Shown piece after piece: positions 14,872-23,459 of a DNA stretch of 31,553 nucleotides (its first letter is position 1; the number at the start of each line of letters is the position of its first letter). Origin of the DNA: an uncultured Muribaculaceae bacterium (lineage in GTDB: Bacteria; Bacteroidota; Bacteroidia; Bacteroidales; Muribaculaceae). The notes beneath the pieces were generated by a model, which saw only the letters and a list, made by a program, of their open reading frames with translations, made no database searches and was not told the origin of the DNA. Position numbers and translations under genes: made by a program. The stretch is taken from assembly GCA_910585275.1 (NCBI GenBank), contig CAJUCW010000038.1:1-31553 (forward strand). The letters run 5' to 3'.

Positions 14872-15720
14872 ATGAAATCCACCACTCCAATGAAGCAAAA
14901 TAATTCAACAGCAAACAACAGTGTGTCTGGCCTTCGTTATGGAATATTTATTCCATTAACTTTAATGATAGCGTCGATAATTTCCTGTTGCTTCTCATAT
15001 TCTAACGCCAAACAAAACATCGCTAATGATCTTAACGATGCGATGTTTGCATTAGCCAATGAAAACAGTGAACTTTGGACGCGCCCCGATACCGTTGCGG
15101 CAATACGCCAAATGTACGAAACCACGCATAAACCACTAATTTATCAGGCATCTGATGTCAATTTCAGGATCACATCTCTGAAAGATAAGGCTTACTTCAC
15201 ACTTGCATTGGTTGACAGAAAGAATTCTTCGCCAAAAATCATTGGAAACAAAATAACTTCGGATTCCATTATGCTTGTTCCGCAACGTGCATCAGATGGG
15301 ATTGCAATAAAGGTTCAGGGTTTTGCGGACTGTTCCATAGCTTCCATATTCATTGCGTCAGACCAGACTTTGCCGGGAATTTTGTTCTCGCTTTCTATCC
15401 TTTCAATGGTGAGTATGTTTATATGGAAAAGCAAGGAATCAGAAAAGTCAGATACCGAACTTGTAGTCCTTCCGGTGTCTCCATCGCTTGATGACATAAA
15501 ACTCACTCCTATGCAACGACAGTTTGCTCAGATGCTTCTTGACGCACCGGATATGAAAGTGGATAAAAGGATATTGTGCGAAACCCTTTGGGGCAATAAA
15601 AGTAATGCGGAGGAATCTTTATACACCCTTGTGAGGCGCACTAAAGCCGCCCTTGCCGAAGCGGGTATGGAGATTGTATGTAACAGAGGCGATTCATACG
15701 AGCTGCGTGTAAATGATTGA
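14872..15720 (+). CDS. membrane-bound winged-helix regulator (ToxR-like layout)
   Basis: 282 residues from ATG 14872 (MKQNN at 14890 is an alternative). Two hydrophobic helices are visible: about residues 24-45 (IFIPLTLMIASIISCCFSYS) and about 165-185 (GILFSLSILSMVSMFIW). The ~120 residues between them should be periplasmic. The C-terminal domain (about 208-281: LTPMQRQFAQMLLDAP, ILCETLWG, LYTLVRRTKAALAEAG, NRGDSYEL) is an OmpR/PhoB-type winged helix. This suggests a one-component membrane regulator that senses the envelope and binds DNA directly. It lies in line with an outer-membrane protein, a repeat protein and, after a terminator, a barrel receptor, which are its likely targets. Confidence 0.82.
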   Translation: MKSTTPMKQNNSTANNSVSGLRYGIFIPLTLMIASIISCCFSYSNAKQNIANDLNDAMFALANENSELWTRPDTVAAIRQMYETTHKPLIYQASDVNFRITSLKDKAYFTLALVDRKNSSPKIIGNKITSDSIMLVPQRASDGIAIKVQGFADCSIASIFIASDQTLPGILFSLSILSMVSMFIWKSKESEKSDTELVVLPVSPSLDDIKLTPMQRQFAQMLLDAPDMKVDKRILCETLWGNKSNAEESLYTLVRRTKAALAEAGMEIVCNRGDSYELRVND

Positions 15721-15736
15721 CATATAGTATTGTCAG

Positions 15737-15767
15737 AATTTGTCAGATAAAAGTCAGACAAATTTTT
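15737..15767 (+). terminator. intrinsic terminator after the winged-helix gene
   Basis: AATTTGTC/GACAAATT, an 8-bp stem with a 12-nt loop, followed by T residues, 17 nt after the stop codon. A direct repeat TGTCAG at 15731 and 15741 (10-bp spacing) overlaps it and could be a regulator site. Confidence 0.6.
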
Positions 15768-15791
15768 AAATCAAATTGAGGCATTTTCACT

Positions 15792-15817
15792 TGCTTTGCA
15801 GAAAAAATTGCAAAGCA
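15792..15817 (+). promoter_or_regulatory. inverted repeat touching the receptor start codon
   Basis: TGCTTTGCA (15792-15800) and TGCAAAGCA (15809-15817) are perfect 9-nt arms around an 8-nt A-rich loop. The last base of the right arm is the A of the ATG start. It may be an RNA hairpin that hides the start codon, or a dyad operator. Confidence 0.6.
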
Positions 15818-17898
15818 TGAAAGTTAAAATCTCCACGTTAATTCTGACCGCTTTCCTTATAATAGAGAACGGTTATTCACAGACTCAAGAGGCTTCCGAC
15901 AGTCTCACCTGCGAACTTCAGGAGGTAATCGTTACCGCCAAACATCCGGCTACTAAATTAGTCGGCTCTACCCTCGTTTCAACGATTCCCGGCACCAACC
16001 TTGCTGACCTTGGCACCGCTCTCGATGTTCTTGCGCAGTTGCCGATGATTAAGGTTGAAGACAACACCGTCAGTGTCATAGGTAAGAACAATATTGAAAT
16101 CTATATTGACGGGCGACCGATGCGTGACGAACAAGAGTTACGACAGCTGCTTTCTTCCAATTTAAAGAAAGTGGAATTACTCATGGCTCCGGGAGCTGCT
16201 TACGAAAGTACCACGGGTGCGGTGCTTAAAATCACGACACGCCGAAATTTCGTGCAAGGGCTGTCGCTAACCGACCAGTTTATACTTGAACGCCGCCGCA
16301 AATGGTCGGCTTTGGATTACCTCGCTCTAAGCTATCGAGTCGGCAACTGGGAGTTCTGTGCCAACGGTACGATAAATCACAATAACTCATTAGCAAAGGG
16401 ATTTACTACCAATACACTTGTTTACGAAGGGAAAGAAACGGTAGTAGGGAGTAGCCAACATAATACATACCCTACGACAACAGGAGTTGTCAAGGCAGGA
16501 TTCAACTATGCCAATGGCCCACAATCGTTTGGAGCATATTACCGTTACAATCCTGAACACGGTGATTTCAAAAATACAGGTAGCGAATGGCTTAACGACA
16601 ATCCGGCAATCAGCAGTAATATAGACAAACATACAAGAGCACACAGCCACCTCGCTTCCCTCTATTATGAAAACATTTTCTCCGAAAAATATCTTCTTCA
16701 CTTTGACGGTGATTTTCGCCGGTCAAATGAGAATAATTCCGTAACTACTACCTATCCCACATCATCTAATCCGACAGTGAACTCTACAGATGAAAGGTCA
16801 TCGACTCTCTGGGCAGGGAAGCTATATCTTAAGTTCCCTATTGGGAAAGGAGATTTTACCGTCGGAACGCAAGATAGTTATACCCATACTTCTCTTGATT
16901 ACCGCATGCTGAACAATGCTGTCAGTGAATATATCCCCTCATCAATGACAGATGCACGACAAACTTCCGCCGCTTTGTTCGCTTCTTGGTCCCGTATGTT
17001 CGGCAAGTTATCCCTTTCGGTTGGGGCAAGATATGAATTTGTCGATTATGACTTTAAGGTCAACGGTATTCGCGATAAAGATCTAAGTCGCCGCGACCAT
17101 CTTTTGACGCCTGATGTGTCGCTCGGGTACTCTTTTAACGAAGAATCGCAGATAAGCCTAAGTTATAAAATGGCGACAGTCAAGCCTCCATATTCACAGC
17201 TTACAGGTTCGCTTAGTTATACAGGCTTGCACCAAATCGAGGGTGGCAATCCGGAGCTACGTGACGAAAGGATGCATGATATTCAGCTGTTAGGCTTATG
17301 GAAAGGCTTTATGTTTCAGGTTGATTATACCCGCTCTCTCGATACATACGCTTTTGTCAAGCAGGTTTACCCCGCCGACAATCTCCAGTTGCTTATGCAC
17401 CCTGTAAATATCGACGTTTCAGCATTAAATCTTTTTCTTGTCTGGAGTAAACCCATACGCCGATGGACTCCAAATGTTACAGTCGGAATGTATAGGCAAT
17501 GGTTGCAGCTTGATAATCACCGATACGACAAGCCGTTATTCTCTTATTATTTCGACAATACTTTTTCCTTCCCTCAGGGATGGACGATTACAGCCAACAT
17601 TAGTGGTCGTTCACAGGGAGATATGCACACCAACCGCTTTGGCGCATCATTGTTCACGATGGATGCTTCGATTGGAAAAACATTCCTTAACAAATCGCTG
17701 ACTATCAAACTGTCTGCCACTGACATTTTCAACACAGCCAATAATAACTGGACAATGGACACCTATGGTGTTTTCGTTGATAAACGCCAAAGCTATGATA
17801 ATAGAGGAATCATACTAAACATCATCTACAATTACCAACCCCGTAAAAGTAAATACAAAGGTAGTGCTGCAGCCGAATCAGAGCTGAATCGTCTTTAA
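15817..17898 (+). CDS. outer-membrane beta-barrel receptor, TonB-dependent-receptor-like
   Basis: 693 residues starting at the ATG that opens the signal peptide (MKVKISTLILTAFLIIENGYSQ); a TTG 21 nt earlier is less likely. Residues ~40-150 form a plug-like domain (LQEVIVTAK, LAQLPMIKVED, IYIDGRPMRDEQELRQLL, KKVELLMAPGAAYE). The rest is an amphipathic barrel ending in RGIILNIIYNYQPRK, as in the OMP_b-brl_3 family. Compared with SusC-type receptors it is short and has no carboxypeptidase-like N-terminal domain. It probably imports or senses a small ligand. The inverted repeat at its start codon and the adjacent membrane-bound regulator suggest tight regulation. No SusD-like partner is present. 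Confidence 0.87.
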   Translation: MKVKISTLILTAFLIIENGYSQTQEASDSLTCELQEVIVTAKHPATKLVGSTLVSTIPGTNLADLGTALDVLAQLPMIKVEDNTVSVIGKNNIEIYIDGRPMRDEQELRQLLSSNLKKVELLMAPGAAYESTTGAVLKITTRRNFVQGLSLTDQFILERRRKWSALDYLALSYRVGNWEFCANGTINHNNSLAKGFTTNTLVYEGKETVVGSSQHNTYPTTTGVVKAGFNYANGPQSFGAYYRYNPEHGDFKNTGSEWLNDNPAISSNIDKHTRAHSHLASLYYENIFSEKYLLHFDGDFRRSNENNSVTTTYPTSSNPTVNSTDERSSTLWAGKLYLKFPIGKGDFTVGTQDSYTHTSLDYRMLNNAVSEYIPSSMTDARQTSAALFASWSRMFGKLSLSVGARYEFVDYDFKVNGIRDKDLSRRDHLLTPDVSLGYSFNEESQISLSYKMATVKPPYSQLTGSLSYTGLHQIEGGNPELRDERMHDIQLLGLWKGFMFQVDYTRSLDTYAFVKQVYPADNLQLLMHPVNIDVSALNLFLVWSKPIRRWTPNVTVGMYRQWLQLDNHRYDKPLFSYYFDNTFSFPQGWTITANISGRSQGDMHTNRFGASLFTMDASIGKTFLNKSLTIKLSATDIFNTANNNWTMDTYGVFVDKRQSYDNRGIILNIIYNYQPRKSKYKGSAAAESELNRL

Positions 17899-17920
17899 TA
17901 TTTGTGCAGTTTTGCTGTAT

Positions 17921-17944
17921 GGACATGCCTCCGGCATATTTGTT
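17921..17944. repeat. truncated hairpin element, copy 3
   Basis: GGACATGCCTCCGGCAT followed by ATTTG matches the left arm of copy 2 (13417 onward) with a single mismatch, then diverges; the right arm is absent. It lies 22 nt after the receptor stop codon, the same 3' placement as the other copies. Confidence 0.6.
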
Positions 17945-18013
17945 TGAATGGAATTGGAAATGGACAAATGTTTTACTTCATTGGCTTTAACTTGTTTTGT
18001 CTTAACAAATATT

Positions 18014-18049
18014 AACTATTAATTATAGTTATAACTATAAAATATAGTT
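18014..18049 (+). promoter_or_regulatory. two tandem BlaI/MecI-type operators
   Basis: AACTAT-N5-ATAGTT occurs at 18014-18030 and again at 18033-18049, 19 bp centre to centre. The junction also makes an 18-bp perfect palindrome (18023-18040). The second operator ends 1 bp before the -7 element, so a bound repressor would block the promoter. This is the layout known for BlaI/MecI autoregulation, and the next gene encodes a BlaI-family repressor. Confidence 0.75.
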
Positions 18050-18050
18050 G

Positions 18051-18058
18051 TATATTTG
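18051..18058 (+). promoter_or_regulatory. -7 element of the blaI-like operon
   Basis: TATATTTG (TAnnTTTG), followed by a leader of about 145 nt before ATG 18210. The leader holds no ORF or fold I recognise. Confidence 0.6.
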
Positions 18059-18209
18059 CGGTGCGAAATGTAAAACATAGAAAAGATGCACAATTCCGAT
18101 AAAGGAAGGTCGTTGAAAAGACTGAAAATGTCGGGAGGATGTTCGATTCCACATTTCATGTTTATTGATGTCCGTGTCAAATTCAGTAAACCAAAAATAT
18201 AATTGCTAT

Positions 18210-18584
18210 ATGGAAAAACTAACCGCTAAAGAGGAAGAAGTATTAGGTCTGTTCTGGCAACATGGGCCGCTCTATGTAAGGGAAATTGTGGATTTGTATG
18301 ATGACCCCAAACCTCATTTCAATACTATTTCCACAATAGTGCGTGCGCTCGAAGAAAAGGGTTATGTTGGCCATACTCCCATAGGTAAATCTTATCAGTA
18401 TCATGCCATTGTTGCTGAGGAAGACATGGGTAAAAAATCCCTTTCCTCTATCGTGGGTCGGTATTTCAAGAATTCTTACCTTCGGGTTGTTTCTTCGTTC
18501 GTTGAAGACGGCAACATTCCTGTGGAAGACCTTCGCCGGCTGCTTGATGAAGTTGAGAAGTCGCATAAAGATAAAGAGAATTGA
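18210..18584 (+). CDS. BlaI/MecI-family transcriptional repressor
   Basis: 124 residues from ATG 18210 (MEKLTAKEEEVLGLFWQHG); an upstream in-frame start adds 15 unlike residues. Winged-helix features are LYVREIVDLY, FNTISTIVRALEEKGYV (recognition helix and wing entry) and KSYQYHAIVAEED, followed by the C-terminal dimerisation helices. In the family, the paired BlaR1 membrane protease triggers cleavage of the repressor in its C-terminal part. The gene is 2 nt upstream of the M56 peptidase gene and downstream of two matching operators, so autorepression of this operon is strongly suggested. Confidence 0.92.
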   Translation: MEKLTAKEEEVLGLFWQHGPLYVREIVDLYDDPKPHFNTISTIVRALEEKGYVGHTPIGKSYQYHAIVAEEDMGKKSLSSIVGRYFKNSYLRVVSSFVEDGNIPVEDLRRLLDEVEKSHKDKEN

Positions 18585-18586
18585 TT

Positions 18587-19948
18587 ATGGGTGCTCTATT
18601 ATCCTATTCTCTTGCCGTGTCGGTAGTCATACTTTTGCTTTTCCCGATATTATGGCAGATTGTAAACCGATGCACATCATTCCGTTTCAACAGGGCGTCT
18701 ATCATTGGAGGGATGGTGCTTTCGCTTGTAATTCCATGTGTCGTTAATCCGGAAACTTTTAACATTCTATCTGTGATGAAATCCGGAGACATAGATACTT
18801 CTTTGATTACCACCGACCAAACAGCAAATCCTTTTACAACTGATTATTTTGTAGCTGAAGTCCGAGAAATATCTTTTCCATGGGTTTCAATAGCGGTTAT
18901 TGCATATCTTTTCGGCTTACTTGTTCTCTTATGTCGTGAGGTCATATCTTATGTTCGTCTTTTCTCTCTGATTTCTCGTTGTGATAGAATAAAGAGGGAT
19001 GGGATTATAGTCTGTCATCTTTCCTATGGGAAGACAGCACCTTTCAGTTGGTGTAATTATGTTTTCCTGCATGACTCGGAATCTGTTGAAAACGATGCAA
19101 GTGTATATCTTCACGAAAAGGCCCATGCAGACAAGAACCATTGGATTGATATTCTTTTTGCCGATCTGTTTTGCATTCTGTTGTGGTATAATCCCTTGGC
19201 TTGGAAGACAAAGCAATTTATGAAACTAAACCATGAATTTGAGGCAGACTCTGAAGTTATAAATTCCGGAATTAACATTTATAATTATCAAAGAATGCTT
19301 GTAACAAAGGCAATGGAATTGAGGGAATTTCATTTTGCAAACGGGTTTGCGGCCGACCGACGCAACTTCCGTAAAAGAGTGCTTGCTATAGGAAGAAAGC
19401 GTTCTCCAAGAAAGACTATGCTGATTGCATTATTTGCCCTCCCGGTAGTCGTTCTTTCGGCGTTGGTTTTAGCATCGCCTGCTTCAGCGCGTTTTCTTAC
19501 AGACATCTCTGAGTATAGATTAAGATGGGAAAACGAAAAGGAAAGTAATAAGGTTTTGGACAATACTTTAGATGAAGATAAAACCGGTAAACTTGTCCAA
19601 GCCACAATATTTTCCTTTGGGACTACATCTTACTCTGAGGAAAAAATGGATTCCACGGTTGAACTTCCTTCTCCTTTTAAGGATCAAACCGCTTTAGGCG
19701 AGATTGTTAGATTGGCAGTTAGCACAATACAATCTGACAAAGAGAAGAAAGTAAATATAGGGATTGTGGTGGATGAAGAAGGCAGGGTTAAAGAGGTTGT
19801 GACAGACAGTCCTAACGACCCATTGGTGGAAACTGTCGTTGACCAGGCTTTGAACGGCATTAAGTTCGAGCAGATGACTGACAATGGAAAACCTATACAA
19901 GTCCGTTTCAATATCCCTGTAACCATAAAGAAAACAAATATGGATTAA
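18587..19948 (+). CDS. BlaR1-like M56 membrane metallopeptidase with a TonB-C-like C-terminal domain
   Basis: 453 residues from ATG 18587 (a TTG 6 nt earlier overlaps blaI). Hydrophobic helices lie at about 1-22, 35-55, 95-115, 185-200 and 280-305. The zinc site is HEKAH at residues 176-180 with the third ligand in NHEFEAD (Glu219), as in M56 peptidases. Instead of the penicillin-binding sensor of true BlaR1, the extracytoplasmic C-terminus (about 360-453) resembles a TonB C-terminal domain: IGIVVDEEGRVKEVV, then LNGIKFEQMTDNGKPIQVR. So beta-lactam sensing is unlikely. The protein probably senses an envelope state and inactivates the upstream BlaI repressor. Confidence 0.88.
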   Translation: MGALLSYSLAVSVVILLLFPILWQIVNRCTSFRFNRASIIGGMVLSLVIPCVVNPETFNILSVMKSGDIDTSLITTDQTANPFTTDYFVAEVREISFPWVSIAVIAYLFGLLVLLCREVISYVRLFSLISRCDRIKRDGIIVCHLSYGKTAPFSWCNYVFLHDSESVENDASVYLHEKAHADKNHWIDILFADLFCILLWYNPLAWKTKQFMKLNHEFEADSEVINSGINIYNYQRMLVTKAMELREFHFANGFAADRRNFRKRVLAIGRKRSPRKTMLIALFALPVVVLSALVLASPASARFLTDISEYRLRWENEKESNKVLDNTLDEDKTGKLVQATIFSFGTTSYSEEKMDSTVELPSPFKDQTALGEIVRLAVSTIQSDKEKKVNIGIVVDEEGRVKEVVTDSPNDPLVETVVDQALNGIKFEQMTDNGKPIQVRFNIPVTIKKTNMD

Positions 19949-19992
19949 ATTGTAAAGACGTATAACCGTTGTCCGGCCACAACTATACCCTT

Positions 19993-22593
19993 ATGAAAAA
20001 TGTAATCTCAATATTATTGATGACCTTGTTCTTTGATATGCAGGGTTTTAGCCAAACTGATATAGGCGGTATTGTAAAAAATGCCGAGGGTAAAGGTGTG
20101 GATTTTGTAAGTGTAATTGCTTCGCCAACTAATGCACCTAAAATAATACTTGCATCAACTTTCACTGATGAAAACGGTAAGTTTCGGATGTCGGTAAAGA
20201 GCGACTCCGATAGTCTTATATTGAAAGCTTCAAGTCTGGAAATTGCTCCGAGTAAGATTACAGTTCCAAATCGTTCCGGCAACTATGATATAATTGTAGA
20301 GAACCGTACTGTCGAGCTGAAGGAGGTTGTAGTAAAGTCGAAGAAAGTATATTCACAGGGCGACACCATCAATTATAATGTTGGCTCTTTTCTCTCGCAG
20401 ACAGACCAGTCGATAGCCGACGTTTTGCGGAAAATGCCGGGCATAACGGTTTCGGATGCCGGACAGGTGTCCTATCAGGGCAAACCTATCAAGAATCTTT
20501 ACATTGAAGGGCTTGACCTTATGAAGGGGCATTACGGTATTGCCACCAACAACATCAACCCCAACAACATCGCCACCGTGCAGGTGCTTGAAAACCATCA
20601 GGACATCAAGGCTCTCAAAGGGCTGCGCCCCGAGGAACAGGCCTCGATAAACCTGCGGCTCAAAGAGGGTGTCAAAGGAGTGTTCAATCTCATTGGCACG
20701 CTCGGAGGCGGATATGGCGACGAAGGACTGTGGAATAACTCCGCGATAGCGACATATTTCCGTCGCAACAGCCAGTTTCTCGCAACTTACAAGGGAAATA
20801 ATACAGGCGAGGACCTGTCGCAGGAGCTGTATTCCTTCGACAATGATTATTCGCGCACAAACTATATCTCGACAATCTCTATGCCGTCGGCTCCGGGTAT
20901 CGACAAGCGTTTCTACTATTTCAACCGCTCGCATAATGCTACATTCAACAATGTATATCGCATAGGCAAATCGGGAGAGTTCGGTATAAACGCGGCTTAT
21001 CTGAACGACTGCGACATGAGGCAAAGCCATTCAACGACCACCAATTATCTGCCCGACGGCGGGATGAACACCGTTGATGAAATGATGGACGGGATAGCTC
21101 GTATGCAGAAGGCATACGGCGACTTAACATATATGAACAACGGCGATGAAAACTACCTCAAAGAGCAGCTTAAATTTGATTGGAGTACAACCGATGCCGA
21201 CAGCCGGATTTCAGCAGGAGGCGACAACGTGAGCCAGATCGGTAAGACCGACACATACCGCCTTCTCAATAAATTCCACATGACGCACCGCAATTCCTCC
21301 GACCGTGGATTTGAGATTTCATCGCTTGTCAACTTGGAAAAGCGACCGCATAGCCTGTCTGTTTCTCCCAATCTATTCCCTGACATCATACCGGGTGAAA
21401 TGCTGTATCAGCATGTGGATTTCCGTAATATTTCCACCGAGAACCGTGCGGGCTTGCTGTCTGTTTTCAAGGTTGGCAATTTTACATTGCATCCCTTTGC
21501 GATAGTCAACTATCATCACAATTCTCTCGAAAGCCGACTTGACGCAACGGACAACGACCTGACGCTCGACTATCTCGATGCCGGAGTCGGAGCAGAAATT
21601 ATGTTCAGCACCCGCAAAATCCATGCCTCGCTCTATCTGCCGATGAAATACCGGCTGTTCCGGCTCAACAACAGACTTGACGGCAACATCATCGACAAAA
21701 GCCGTTTCCGAGTCGAGCCGTCGCTCAACTTCACATTTAAAATCAACAGCAATCATAACCTCAAAGCGGCGGCAATGCTGAATTATATGACACCCTCGAT
21801 TGAAACGCTGTATTCCGGGTACATACTGACATCTTACCGCCAGTTGTCGGCCTACGATGTGGCAGGGCTGTACGAAGGTATGAATCAGCATTACTCGTTT
21901 GGCTACGATTTCAAGAACATTCTTTCAATGAGTTTTGCCGGAGCGGAGGTTTCATTGAACAGACAATCGCCCGAGGTGCTATATGGCTGCTATTACGACG
22001 GCATAGTGCAGCGCACCATCAGCCGCCGAACATCGGAGAATGGAGATATGATTTCGGCAAAAATCCATGCAAGTCAGGGGTTCGACTGGCGACGCCTGAA
22101 AATCGGGGCCTCGGTCACATACTCCTATTATGACAGTCCGCTGCTCGTTCAGGACGATGTGCTTCGCTACTCCGGCAACAGTATCGGAGTGAACGCCGAC
22201 ATAAGCCTGACACCGTCCAAATGGCTGGGTATATCTTATCAAGGCAATTACTCGCAGTCGGCAACTCAGCAGAAAGGATATGACAGATTTCCGTGGCTTC
22301 GCACCGTAACGAACAAGGCTTCTCTCGACTTTACAATTCCCGGAGGCGTTACGCTGACTACATCGCTCTACCATTACTACAACAACTTCAACGACGGCGA
22401 CAAGTCTTTCCTTCTGCTCAATGCCGAGGCGAAGTACTCCATTAAGCGTTTCAGCTTTACGCTGTCGTGCGACAATCTGCTCAACCGCAAGTCGTATATT
22501 TACTCCGACCTCTCGGCTCTCACCGAGTCAAAAGCTATCTACAACATACGCCCACGCAGTGTGTTACTCAAATTCCGATTCAGAATATTCTAA
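19993..22593 (+). CDS. large TonB-dependent-receptor-like outer-membrane protein of the blaI/M56 locus
   Basis: 866 residues from ATG 19993 (signal peptide MKNVISILLMTLFFDMQGFSQ). Residues ~25-95 are a carboxypeptidase-like regulatory domain (GGIVKNAEGKGVDFVSVIAS). Next comes a plug-like region (LKEVVVKSKKVYSQGD, IADVLRKMPGITVSD, IKNLYIEGLDLM) and a long barrel ending SVLLKFRFRIF, an aromatic terminus typical of outer-membrane barrels. It starts 44 nt after the M56 gene and is followed 11 nt later by a GLPGLI gene. The base composition jumps from about one third GC to well over half near 20,400, inside the plug region. Ligand unknown. Confidence 0.87.
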   Translation: MKNVISILLMTLFFDMQGFSQTDIGGIVKNAEGKGVDFVSVIASPTNAPKIILASTFTDENGKFRMSVKSDSDSLILKASSLEIAPSKITVPNRSGNYDIIVENRTVELKEVVVKSKKVYSQGDTINYNVGSFLSQTDQSIADVLRKMPGITVSDAGQVSYQGKPIKNLYIEGLDLMKGHYGIATNNINPNNIATVQVLENHQDIKALKGLRPEEQASINLRLKEGVKGVFNLIGTLGGGYGDEGLWNNSAIATYFRRNSQFLATYKGNNTGEDLSQELYSFDNDYSRTNYISTISMPSAPGIDKRFYYFNRSHNATFNNVYRIGKSGEFGINAAYLNDCDMRQSHSTTTNYLPDGGMNTVDEMMDGIARMQKAYGDLTYMNNGDENYLKEQLKFDWSTTDADSRISAGGDNVSQIGKTDTYRLLNKFHMTHRNSSDRGFEISSLVNLEKRPHSLSVSPNLFPDIIPGEMLYQHVDFRNISTENRAGLLSVFKVGNFTLHPFAIVNYHHNSLESRLDATDNDLTLDYLDAGVGAEIMFSTRKIHASLYLPMKYRLFRLNNRLDGNIIDKSRFRVEPSLNFTFKINSNHNLKAAAMLNYMTPSIETLYSGYILTSYRQLSAYDVAGLYEGMNQHYSFGYDFKNILSMSFAGAEVSLNRQSPEVLYGCYYDGIVQRTISRRTSENGDMISAKIHASQGFDWRRLKIGASVTYSYYDSPLLVQDDVLRYSGNSIGVNADISLTPSKWLGISYQGNYSQSATQQKGYDRFPWLRTVTNKASLDFTIPGGVTLTTSLYHYYNNFNDGDKSFLLLNAEAKYSIKRFSFTLSCDNLLNRKSYIYSDLSALTESKAIYNIRPRSVLLKFRFRIF

Positions 22594-22604
22594 AATACAC
22601 CGAT

Positions 22605-23459
22605 ATGAAATATCTATTATGCCTACTTTTTGTATCCTTGTGGATTACTGGTGCGGCACAGGAATCTCACTCCCGTATTATTGACAAAGCTACCCCTGTC
22701 GATACCGCCCGCTACATGGTTACATATTCCCTGAAATATAAATTCCATCCAGACCAAAAGGATGCCTACAACGACACACGGATTGTGCAGATAGGTAAGC
22801 ACAGAGTCAAAGATTACAGCGACATAATCAACCATTTCGATTCGTTGGCAACCGATCAGGTCAGACGCGGTGCGCAATCGTATTCAAATGTGTCAGGCGA
22901 ACCGTGGCCTTTGGAAATCATCAAACCCATTCGGGGAGTTAAAGCCGATTTAAAGTACCGATTGTCAACGTCCGCCTTCTTTGTCTATTCTGATTCTGTT
23001 CCAACGCTGGAATGGAATTTCATCGATGAAACCACCGATTCGATTATGGGCTATGACTGTCGTAAGGCAACTGTTGAGTTTGCCGGGAGAAATTATACGG
23101 CATGGTTTACGCCTGATATTCCCCTTCCTTTCGGTCCTTACAAATTCGGAGGTCTGCCGGGTCTTATTCTAAAAGTGGAAGATGCAGAACAACAATTTGT
23201 CTGGGAGGCAAAGGGTTTTGAGCGTGCAAACACTCCCATAATGGAATATACATACCGTGACGGCAACGACAAACGATGCACGGCAGCAGATGTTGAAAAG
23301 ACTCTTACACGCTATTTCAAATCGCCGGTCGGTTTTATGATTTCAGAAATGGGCGGCGATAGCAACAGGATTCATATTGTCGGCAAAGATGGCAAACGAA
23401 TGAACAACGCCGATGCAGCCAAAATATCCGTTCCATATAAACCCCTTGAAATAAAATGA
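22605..23459 (+). CDS. GLPGLI family protein
   Basis: 284 residues from ATG 22605, which opens a signal peptide (MKYLLCLLFVSLWITGAAQ); the frame stays open upstream into the receptor gene, but that reading is not a gene. The family-defining motif is present as FGGLPGLILKVED (about residues 185-197), after TAWFTPDIPLPFGPYKF. GLPGLI proteins are exported Bacteroidota proteins, usually encoded next to TonB-dependent receptors; their biochemical role is unknown. The stop codon overlaps the next start (ATGA at 23456), showing translational coupling with the TolB-like gene. Confidence 0.9.
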   Translation: MKYLLCLLFVSLWITGAAQESHSRIIDKATPVDTARYMVTYSLKYKFHPDQKDAYNDTRIVQIGKHRVKDYSDIINHFDSLATDQVRRGAQSYSNVSGEPWPLEIIKPIRGVKADLKYRLSTSAFFVYSDSVPTLEWNFIDETTDSIMGYDCRKATVEFAGRNYTAWFTPDIPLPFGPYKFGGLPGLILKVEDAEQQFVWEAKGFERANTPIMEYTYRDGNDKRCTAADVEKTLTRYFKSPVGFMISEMGGDSNRIHIVGKDGKRMNNADAAKISVPYKPLEIK

